In this document: one piece after another, positions 5,257 through 10,871 of the stretch
Position numbering within the stretch: the stretch's first letter is position 1
How the letters are laid out: the number at the start of each line of letters is the position of its first letter
Assembly (NCBI GenBank): GCA_017443885.1
Contig: JAFSXW010000002.1
Coordinates: forward strand, 1-10,871
Source: Clostridia bacterium
Lineage (GTDB): Bacteria; Bacillota; Clostridia; Christensenellales; UBA1242
DNA length: 10,871 nucleotides
Direction of reading: 5' to 3'
Position numbers and translations under genes: made by a program
The notes under the pieces: generated by a model
What the model was told of the DNA's origin: nothing
Seen by the model: the letters and a program-made list of their open reading frames with translations, nothing else
The model's database searches: none

Positions 5257-6669
5257 ATGGAAAATAAAAAAAGAAAAATTTCAGAAAAATTGATTATTTT
5301 AATTTGCTTAATTTCAATTTTATTAGTGGCAGCAGTTGTTGTAGGTATTATTCTTATTACAAACAGCGTGCACAATAAAAATATTTTAAGCAAAGTAGAT
5401 AATGCAAAAACAGCACTGGGTGCTGAATGTTATAATAACATTGAAGATGATACATATTTTTGTGTAAAAGATGGAGATAATGAAGTTTGGTTTAAATATG
5501 TTAATGGTGAAGTAATAAAAACAGAAAAACAGGACAGCTTTGATACATATTACATAAAACTAAACAATTCTGATGTTAGCATAGATGAAAATATAACTAT
5601 TTACACGCCTATTGTAAAAGCGGTGGAAAGAAAAATTAATTCTTATTTAACAGAAACAATGGCCACAACATACAAGGATATTGCAGACGCATGTAATAAC
5701 TTATCAAATTTATTCATAAAAGTTTTAAATAATCCAAATGGTTATAAGTTTGCTTATAGCATAGAAAATAATGCAGTATTACTTGTAAATAGCGATATGA
5801 CAGAAATTGTTTATTCTTCAACAAATATTGAAGAAATACCAGAAGATGTGAAACTAATTGTTGGTGCAAACATCAACAATGCAAATGATTTGATAGCTTT
5901 TTCAAATATTTCTAATTTATATAACAGTGAAACAAAAGCCGCAACTGAAGAAAATATTTATGTTTATAATAAACCTATTGTGGTGTTAAATATCAACAAT
6001 AACATTGATATTGCGACATCTAATGATGCGTTTAAACCGATTGCGAACTGGGATTCTTTATGGTCTTCAAATTGGCAAGAAATTTTAATATTAATTAATG
6101 GAAATAATAAAACTATTTCTAATATTAATGATGCACTAGTGGGTAATATTTCAGCTGGCTCTATGATTAGAGACATTAATTTAAAATATAAAATAGGTTC
6201 AGAAGAAGAACCAATGACTAATAGTGCAACGCCAAATAACGCTCCAAAACAAATTTTCCATTTTGGTCTTATAGCAAAAACTCTAACAAAAAATGGTGAA
6301 ATAAAAACACAAGACAATATTTTAGTAACAAATATCAAAGTTGGTGGTAAAGTTTATTTAAAAGATTTAAGTGGATCACCATCAATTAATGATGTTGGGG
6401 CTTTATTTGGAATGGTTGCTAATGGTTCTGCAACGGGTGATAATAAATTATTTACATTTAATAATTGCTCTTTATTTATGGATGAAGGAGATTATATAGG
6501 GTTCGAAGGTGATAATCCGGAAATTTTTGCTCTTTTAATTGGAAATCCAGAAAAAAATCAATTTGAGTGGACAGACATTACATATAGTGAAGAAAATATT
6601 CATAATATTTTCAATTCGCTTGCAAATAAGTATCCTCACGTAATGCCTTATATTGGAGTAATCGCATAG
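5257..6669 (+). CDS. Membrane-anchored surface protein with GLUG-like repeats
   Basis: The protein of 470 residues has a basic start (MENKKRKISEK), one membrane helix (about 11-35) with no clear cleavage site, and a long Asn/Ile-rich outer part. Residues about 38-200 form an unknown domain containing a motif of aromatic, then ENNAVLLVNS (170-179), that recurs in the third operon gene. Residues about 205-290 follow the layout usually seen before GLUG repeats: a LIAFSNISN-type stretch, PIVVLNINNNIDIA, FKPIANW, then ILINGNNKTISNI (278-290). Two GLUG-like blocks follow, FHFGLIAKTL (335-344) and DVGALFGMVANG (379-390), suggesting a beta-helix-like fold. There is no LPXTG motif, so anchoring is by the N-terminal helix. 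The ATG follows AAGGGAG by 6 bases. It is the first large gene of the operon, and I infer a role in adhesion or ligand display. Confidence 0.8.
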   Translation: MENKKRKISEKLIILICLISILLVAAVVVGIILITNSVHNKNILSKVDNAKTALGAECYNNIEDDTYFCVKDGDNEVWFKYVNGEVIKTEKQDSFDTYYIKLNNSDVSIDENITIYTPIVKAVERKINSYLTETMATTYKDIADACNNLSNLFIKVLNNPNGYKFAYSIENNAVLLVNSDMTEIVYSSTNIEEIPEDVKLIVGANINNANDLIAFSNISNLYNSETKAATEENIYVYNKPIVVLNINNNIDIATSNDAFKPIANWDSLWSSNWQEILILINGNNKTISNINDALVGNISAGSMIRDINLKYKIGSEEEPMTNSATPNNAPKQIFHFGLIAKTLTKNGEIKTQDNILVTNIKVGGKVYLKDLSGSPSINDVGALFGMVANGSATGDNKLFTFNNCSLFMDEGDYIGFEGDNPEIFALLIGNPEKNQFEWTDITYSEENIHNIFNSLANKYPHVMPYIGVIA

Positions 6670-6684
6670 TTTAGGGAGGGGGAT

Positions 6685-8382
6685 ATGAAAACAAAAAATA
6701 TAGTTGCCTTTATTTCGTTGGTTATATTTGTTTTAAGTTGCTCGATTTTTATGCCTAAAGCACTACAAAATCAAAGCGATGTGGCATATGCTGAGATTGG
6801 AACAAATATGTTTGAAGGGCCATTTTTCTATACAGGAATGACCACTACCACTTATAGATATTTTGAAGAAAAGGCAAATGATAATAGCAATACTTCCACA
6901 AAAAACACCGTTAATATTGATGATACTAAAACAATAACCGTAACAGAAGAACAAGTGTTGTCTTATTGGCTTCACACACCTATTAATTATAATCCAGAAA
7001 AGAGTTATCCTGTTATTGTTTATTGTTCTGGAAGTGGTTGTACTATATTTGAGCATGAAAATTATGCCACAGTAAGGCAGATTACAACATCAAGTGAAGA
7101 ATTCAAAAATAGCCCATACTCGGCTTATTATAGACAGTCTGTTTATTATGGGGAACAATTTTGGATATGTGGATATAAAGACATAAATGGTAATTGGGTT
7201 GGATCAACAACCACGCCAGGTAATTCGGGTGGCGGAAATGCTGCTTTATTAGAGCAATGGTATGATTTGGTTTACACTCAAGGAAAAGAAGAATATGATG
7301 CTTTTATTATTTATATTCAACCTGAAGATGAAGCATGGTGGGAAAATCATAGCAACTTAAATGCACTTTGCATACACACAATGGCACAAGCAAAAGAAAT
7401 ATGCGAAGAATACTCAGATGAAATTGTGACTTATTCTGGCGGGAATTATAGCAGTGGTTATATTGCAAAAGAATTATCTGCTAATGTTTTTTCACAGCTA
7501 ACAGTGCAATTAATTGATAAATTAATGCAGAATTATAATATTAATCCACAAAGGCAATATTTATCAGGCTTTTCATTAGGGGCAATGTTTAGTTTTGATA
7601 CTATTTGCCATTATCCTGATAGATTTGCATGCGCTATGTTTAGCGGTTTGCCTTCGTCTGATATCACGGAAGATAATGCTAAAAATTTAACTAACATGAA
7701 TATATGGACATTTAATGGGTCAAATGATTTTTGTAATAAAAATTTTAGCATAGATTTTATTAATAAAGTTAATGAAGCAAAAGAAAATTATGGTGGCACC
7801 GGAACTGCATTATCAACCATTTGCAGTGGTGGACATTCTGGAACTTATCTTACGGGTTCTGGGACATATGTTAGTGGTAGCAATTTTACTAAAGATTCAA
7901 CAGAAATTATAGACTTTATGTTTAATTCTGTTAGAGGAAATGTAAAGACAGTAAAACAAATGAATAACATAAAATCCGTAGAGAAGATTTCAATTGATGC
8001 AAAAATTTCTAGTTCTGCAAATTTATCAACTGCGTATGATATCGTATTTATCTCAACCATGCCATTAGGAGATTATTCTAGTTATGGCTTTGCTTTAACC
8101 ACAAGTGAAGATATAACTATTGGTAATCGCACACAAAAATTAGTTTCATTAGGAATGTCAAGGAATGTAAACTTAATTCTAAACGGTGAAAATGTTAGCA
8201 TAAATGCTAATGAATATAATTCGGCGTATATTTACACATATATCTTAACAAAAGTGCCCCAAAATATTAATTCTTTTGCCGTTAGAAGTTTTGCTACAAG
8301 TGGATCAGAAACATATTATAGCCATTCATTTAATATTAGTGTGAATTTGGAAAATAATTCAACACATGTGGAGGTGGTTTAA
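6685..8382 (+). CDS. Secreted alpha/beta-hydrolase (esterase or COG4099 'predicted peptidase'-like) with a C-terminal domain
   Basis: The protein of 565 residues begins with a signal peptide (hydrophobic 5-22, AYA at 34-36, likely cut before Glu37); VLSC at 16-19 is a possible but poorly placed lipobox. The hydrolase core runs from about 92 to 415: YPVIVYCSGSG (109-118 region) is the strand before the oxyanion loop and YIQPEDEAWW (210-219) the conserved Pro-Glu loop. GFSLGA has nucleophile Ser297, NGSNDF has Asp348, and GGHSGTY has His384, a complete triad. The segment about 122-205 is longer than usual and may form a lid. Residues about 416-565 look like an extra beta-rich domain, perhaps for binding. 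It sits 15 bases after the GLUG-like gene behind a very G-rich SD. PHB-depolymerase or feruloyl-esterase-like activity is equally possible; the substrate is unknown. Confidence 0.8.
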   Translation: MKTKNIVAFISLVIFVLSCSIFMPKALQNQSDVAYAEIGTNMFEGPFFYTGMTTTTYRYFEEKANDNSNTSTKNTVNIDDTKTITVTEEQVLSYWLHTPINYNPEKSYPVIVYCSGSGCTIFEHENYATVRQITTSSEEFKNSPYSAYYRQSVYYGEQFWICGYKDINGNWVGSTTTPGNSGGGNAALLEQWYDLVYTQGKEEYDAFIIYIQPEDEAWWENHSNLNALCIHTMAQAKEICEEYSDEIVTYSGGNYSSGYIAKELSANVFSQLTVQLIDKLMQNYNINPQRQYLSGFSLGAMFSFDTICHYPDRFACAMFSGLPSSDITEDNAKNLTNMNIWTFNGSNDFCNKNFSIDFINKVNEAKENYGGTGTALSTICSGGHSGTYLTGSGTYVSGSNFTKDSTEIIDFMFNSVRGNVKTVKQMNNIKSVEKISIDAKISSSANLSTAYDIVFISTMPLGDYSSYGFALTTSEDITIGNRTQKLVSLGMSRNVNLILNGENVSINANEYNSAYIYTYILTKVPQNINSFAVRSFATSGSETYYSHSFNISVNLENNSTHVEVV

Positions 8383-8383
8383 T

Positions 8384-8833
8384 ATGAAGAGAAAAAGCAT
8401 TTACATAACTTCAATAGTTTGTTTAACTATTTTAATTTTAACTTCAATCACATTAATATTGGTTTTTACAACAAATAGGCCAAAAAGTATTAACACGCAA
8501 CAAGAGATTAGCGTTGTGGAAACAGACATAACTAAAGCAAATAATATGAATGAAGCATTAGAAGAATATTCACAAATAAAAACAGTAGAAACAGTGAGTG
8601 ATGTTGTTATGGCGGTTTATAAAAAGAATATAAATTTTGTTTCAATTGATGAAAATAATAGATATTATTGGGATAGCGTAAACAATAAAATTTTGTGTGT
8701 GAATAGCGAAAATGAAGTTTTAAATATTGAAAATTATGACACCACAAATATTGCTGATTGGTTTTTATTAAACTTTGAAGAAGGAAATCTGTCGGGTAAT
8801 ATCTCATCTTATGAGGATATTTTTAATGATTAA
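8384..8833 (+). CDS. Small single-pass membrane protein sharing a motif with the first operon gene
   Basis: The protein of 149 residues has a basic start, one membrane helix (about 6-28), a polar linker and a small acidic outer domain. Residues 94-108 (YYWDSVNNKILCVNS) resemble the ENNAVLLVNS stretch of the operon's first protein, and both have the same anchor-plus-domain layout, so they may be distant paralogues or partners. The ATG at 8384 is one base after the hydrolase stop and 9 bases after a perfect GGAGG (8370-8374). An in-frame ATG at 8366 is rejected because that SD would lie inside the coding region. Translation is probably coupled to the hydrolase. A terminator follows at 8874. I do not recognise a named family. 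Confidence 0.75.
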   Translation: MKRKSIYITSIVCLTILILTSITLILVFTTNRPKSINTQQEISVVETDITKANNMNEALEEYSQIKTVETVSDVVMAVYKKNINFVSIDENNRYYWDSVNNKILCVNSENEVLNIENYDTTNIADWFLLNFEEGNLSGNISSYEDIFND

Positions 8834-8873
8834 AGATTAAACAAAATAAATAATGCTTAACAATAGCATCTAG

Positions 8874-8927
8874 AATATCAAGAGATTTTATAAAATTTAT
8901 TTTTTCAATTCTCTTGATATTTTTTTT
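8874..8927 (+). terminator. Terminator of the surface-protein operon
   Basis: AATATCAAGAGA (8874-8885) pairs perfectly with TCTCTTGATATT (8910-8921) around a 24-base A/T loop, and T continues to 8927. The 3' arm also carries the -35 of the rpsB promoter. A smaller hairpin ATGCT (8853-8857)/AGCAT (8865-8869) lies just upstream. Confidence 0.8.
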
Positions 8928-8942
8928 GCAGTGTGGTATATT
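8914..8942 (+). promoter_or_regulatory. Promoter of rpsB-tsf
   Basis: TTGATA (8914-8919), a 17-base spacer and TATATT (8937-8942) fit a housekeeping sigma factor; TATTAT (8939-8944) is an overlapping alternative. Transcription would start near 8950, just before the structured leader. Confidence 0.65.
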
Positions 8943-8953
8943 ATGGTATCACA

Positions 8954-9034
8954 CCTTGGGCAGATAAGTTTGGCGTTGTTGCCTATGTGCTTAATTTAAG
9001 TGCAGGTTGCCTTATTTAAATGAAGCCCTTGGGA
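8954..9034 (+). promoter_or_regulatory. Structured 5' leader of rpsB, candidate ribosomal-protein autoregulatory RNA
   Basis: The leader can fold into a branched structure. CC-TT-GGGC (8954-8961) pairs with GCCC-TT-GG (9025-9032) across a TT/TT internal loop. AGATAAG (8962-8968) pairs with CTTATTT (9011-9017). Inside are a small GGC/GCC hairpin (8972-8974/8981-8983) and a hairpin of about 8 bp (8986-8993/8997-9004, two G-U pairs). The 3' strand of the basal stem ends 16 bases before the SD AAGGAGG (9049-9055). S2 is known to repress its own operon in E. coli; whether this RNA does the same is an inference, and I do not recognise it as a named class. Confidence 0.45.
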
Positions 9035-9064
9035 GGGAAATAAAAACAAGGAGGAAAAAGAAAA

Positions 9065-9898
9065 ATGAGCGTTGTATCAATGAAACAATTGCTTGAAGCT
9101 GGTGTTCATTTTGGTCATCCAACTAGAAAATGGAACCCAAAAATGAAAAAATATATTTTCACCGCTAGAAACGATATTCATATTTTAAACCTTGAAACTA
9201 CTGTTGGTTTAATTGATGAAGCATACGATTTTGTTAAAAGCGTTGCAGAAAGCGGAAAATCTGTTTTATTCGTTGGCACTAAAAAACAAGCAAAAGATGC
9301 AATCATAGAAGAAGCACAGCGTTGCGGTCAGTTCTATATGGGCAATCGTTGGTTAGGGGGAACTCTTACAAACTTTAAAACCATTAGAGCAAGAGTAGAT
9401 CGTTTAAACAAACTTAATTCTATGGAGCAAACAGGTGAGTTTGACCTTCTTCCAAAGAAGGAAGTTGCAAAACTTAAAGCCGAAAGAGATAAACTTGAAG
9501 AAAACCTTGGCGGAATTAAAGATATGCACACTATGCCTGGTGTTTTATTCGTTGTTGACCCTAAAAAGGAATACATTGCAGTTAGAGAAGCAAGAAGCCT
9601 AAATATTCCAATTGTTGGTTTAGTGGACACTAATTGCGATCCTGATGATGTTGATTATGTTATCCCAGGCAACGACGATGCTATTCGTGCCGTTAAACTT
9701 ATTGCTGGCGCAATGGCAGATGCTGTAATTGTTGCTAAAGAAGGCGAAGAAGGTTTAGCTAAACGCAAAGAAGCAGAAGCAGCTGCTGCTGGCGAAACAG
9801 TTGAAACTTCTAGCGAAGCTGAAGGCGAAACAAATATGGCAGAAGCACTAGCAAAAGAAGAACAATCTGCAAAAGCAGAAAAAACAGAAAACGAATAA
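9065..9898 (+). CDS. rpsB: 30S ribosomal protein S2
   Basis: S2 binds the 30S head-body junction late in assembly and is needed with S1 or the platform for initiation. The protein is 277 residues. Residues 1-230 are a standard S2 body with GVHFGH near the start, CGQFYMGNRWLGGTLTNFKT (87-106) and PGVLFVVDPKKEYIAVREA (158-176), the two family signatures, then NIPIVGLVDTNCDPD. The coiled-coil insert KKEVAKLKAERDKLEENLGG (131-150) is normal. From about 231 on there is an Ala/Glu/Lys-rich tail of about 45 residues, longer than in many homologues and probably disordered. The ATG follows AAGGAGG (9049-9055) by 9 bases. It is cotranscribed with tsf 17 bases downstream. Confidence 0.98.
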   Translation: MSVVSMKQLLEAGVHFGHPTRKWNPKMKKYIFTARNDIHILNLETTVGLIDEAYDFVKSVAESGKSVLFVGTKKQAKDAIIEEAQRCGQFYMGNRWLGGTLTNFKTIRARVDRLNKLNSMEQTGEFDLLPKKEVAKLKAERDKLEENLGGIKDMHTMPGVLFVVDPKKEYIAVREARSLNIPIVGLVDTNCDPDDVDYVIPGNDDAIRAVKLIAGAMADAVIVAKEGEEGLAKRKEAEAAAAGETVETSSEAEGETNMAEALAKEEQSAKAEKTENE

Positions 9899-9915
9899 GA
9901 TAGGGGGAATTTTTT

Positions 9916-10563
9916 ATGTATACATCTAAAGATGTTATGGAACTTCGTGAAAGAACAGGCGTTGGCATGCTTAAATGCAAAGAAGCGCTTGATGCAACCG
10001 AAGGCAACATGGAAAAAGCAATTGAATACCTTCGCGAGAAAGGTATTGCAAACGCTGCTAAAAAAGAAGGCAGAATTGCAGCAGAAGGCATTGTTGAAAG
10101 TTATATTCATCAAGGCGGAAAAATTGGCGTTTTGCTTGAAGTAAACTGCGAAACCGATTTCGTTGCAAAATCTGATGACTTTAAGGCATTAGTTCACGAT
10201 ATTGCAATGCACATTGCAGCCGCTGCTCCACTTTATGTTAGCGACGCAGAGGTTGATCAGAACGCGCTTGCTAAAGAGCGTGAAATTTTCCGTGCTCAAG
10301 CATTGAACGAAGGAAAACCAGAAGCCGTTGTTGATAAAATGGTTGAAGGCAGAGTTAAAAAATATCTTAAAGAAGTTTGTTTATACGATCAGATGTTTGT
10401 TAAAGATCCTTCTAAAGATATTAGAACTCTTGTTAACGAAGCAATCTCTAAAATTGGTGAAAAAATCACAATTAGAAGATTTGTTCGCTTTGTTATGGGC
10501 GAAGGCCTAGAAAAAAGAAGCGAAAATTTTGCTGATGAAATTAAGAAGCAAATCCAAGGCTAA
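9916..10563 (+). CDS. tsf: Elongation factor Ts
   Basis: EF-Ts exchanges GDP for GTP on EF-Tu. At 215 residues this is the short form, with an N-terminal UBA-like domain (about 3-45; VMELRERTGVGMLKCKEAL) and the core with NCETDFVAKS, whose Thr80-Asp81-Phe82-Val83 is the motif inserted into EF-Tu. The dimerisation subdomain typical of the longer E. coli type is shortened. The C-terminal module (IGEKITIRRFVRF) is present. The ATG at 9916 lies 8 bases after GGGGG (9903-9907). The gene order rpsB-tsf is conserved across bacteria. The stop codon touches a pair of nested inverted repeats. Confidence 0.98.
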   Translation: MYTSKDVMELRERTGVGMLKCKEALDATEGNMEKAIEYLREKGIANAAKKEGRIAAEGIVESYIHQGGKIGVLLEVNCETDFVAKSDDFKALVHDIAMHIAAAAPLYVSDAEVDQNALAKEREIFRAQALNEGKPEAVVDKMVEGRVKKYLKEVCLYDQMFVKDPSKDIRTLVNEAISKIGEKITIRRFVRFVMGEGLEKRSENFADEIKKQIQG

Positions 10564-10693
10564 AAAAACGCCGACATTTGGCGATATAAACCAAAATTAA
10601 AAAAGACCCGAACCAGACGCACGTACAAGGAGTACGCTTATCTGGTATCGGGCTTTTTATTTTACTTTCTCTCATCCAAATTTCGGCGTTTTT
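10564..10693 (+). repeat. Outer inverted repeat after tsf
   Basis: AAAAACGCCGACATTTGG (10564-10581) and CCAAATTTCGGCGTTTTT (10676-10693) are reverse complements over 18 positions with a single mismatch. They enclose the inner terminator hairpin and the downstream one ends in a T-run, so together they could form a long nested terminator. The left arm can instead fold alone (CGCC 10569-10572/GGCG 10580-10583). Confidence 0.75.
10600..10660 (+). terminator. Terminator of rpsB-tsf, a long GC-rich stepped hairpin
   Basis: AAAAAG (10600-10605)/CTTTTT (10653-10658), CCCGA (10607-10611)/TCGGG (10648-10652), ACCAGA (10612-10617)/TCTGGT (10641-10646) and CGTAC (10622-10626)/GTACG (10632-10636) stack with bulged A10606 and A10647 and a CGCA/CTTA internal loop, capped by AAGGA. 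A T-rich tail follows. It is much larger and more GC-rich than the other terminators here. Confidence 0.8.
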
Positions 10694-10694
10694 G

Positions 10695-10871
10695 CAATTT
10701 AATAATTTATTGTTGCCTTGTTCTTCATCAAAATATTGCTGTTTTTTTAATGTAAAATAATTTTGTATGCATGCACTAAAGAGCGAGGCGAACAAAACGG
10801 ATTTTTAGATTATTGAATAACTTAAATCAAGTGGTTTTTGCAAATTTATTGTATATAACTATTGAATTATA
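10695..10871. other. Non-coding right end, nothing identified
   Basis: About 180 A/T-rich bases with no convincing gene on either strand, no tRNA shape and no clear promoter. TAAAAT (10753-10758) and TATATAAC-like sequence near 10852 lack a -35 at the right distance. A minus-strand frame at 10541-10795 crosses the terminator and tsf and is not believed. Confidence 0.5.

Noticed and set aside
10600..10660. Integron attC-like recombination site
   Set aside because: The hairpin has bulged bases like an attC, but the core GTTRRRY/RYYYAAC boxes are missing and a T-run follows, so a terminator explains it better.
10541..10795. Minus-strand ORF of 84 codons at the right end
   Set aside because: It runs through the tsf 3' end and both nested hairpins, has no SD, and its product looks like random translation of a terminator.

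Overview
The window is AT-rich, tightly packed bacterial DNA with short Shine-Dalgarno-led genes and many hairpin-plus-T-run terminators. A murA-ftsQ(divIB) pair, a ruvX-DUF1292 (yrrK-yrzB type) pair and rpsB-tsf together point to a low-GC, walled Firmicute. The style of the exported proteins (GLUG-like repeats and an aromatic-Asn-Leu-Leu-Val-Asn motif) recalls uncultured gut Clostridia, but this lineage guess is an inference. No rRNA, tRNA, insertion sequence or CRISPR array was seen.

Layout. 1-320: a small unknown ORF that may be truncated by the window edge. 321-541: an intergenic stretch with a long inverted repeat and a terminator. 542-2641: murA and ftsQ, a peptidoglycan and division transcription unit closed by a terminator. 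2854-3033: a small YtxH-like membrane protein with its own terminator. 3118-3947: ruvX followed by a DUF1292 gene and a terminator. 4012-4807: an apparently monocistronic exported coiled-coil protein behind a strong TTGACA-17-TATCAT promoter, with three TATAGGC repeats just upstream. 4806-5012 (minus): a small XRE-type repressor converging on that gene and sharing its terminator region. 5013-5256: a control region with two near-identical palindromic operators, a forward promoter whose spacer is one of them, a ten-codon leader ORF with its own strong SD, and an A/T hairpin. 5257-8833: a three-gene operon of exported or membrane-anchored proteins: a GLUG-like surface protein, a secreted alpha/beta-hydrolase with an intact Ser-Asp-His triad, and a short single-pass protein. 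8874-10563: terminator, rpsB promoter with a foldable leader, rpsB and tsf. 10562-10694: two nested inverted repeats after tsf, then about 180 bases in which I see no gene.

How it works together. The flanks are housekeeping (cell wall, division, 16S rRNA processing or recombination, translation). The 4.0-8.9 kb interval between yrzB and rpsB looks like an accessory insertion carrying its own repressor and a cell-surface operon. The best candidate for an undescribed system is this repressor-controlled set: XRE regulator, paired operators, leader decapeptide, and surface protein plus secreted hydrolase plus small membrane protein. The two anchored proteins share a short motif, so they may act together with the hydrolase outside the membrane. 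Substrate and signal cannot be read from the sequence.
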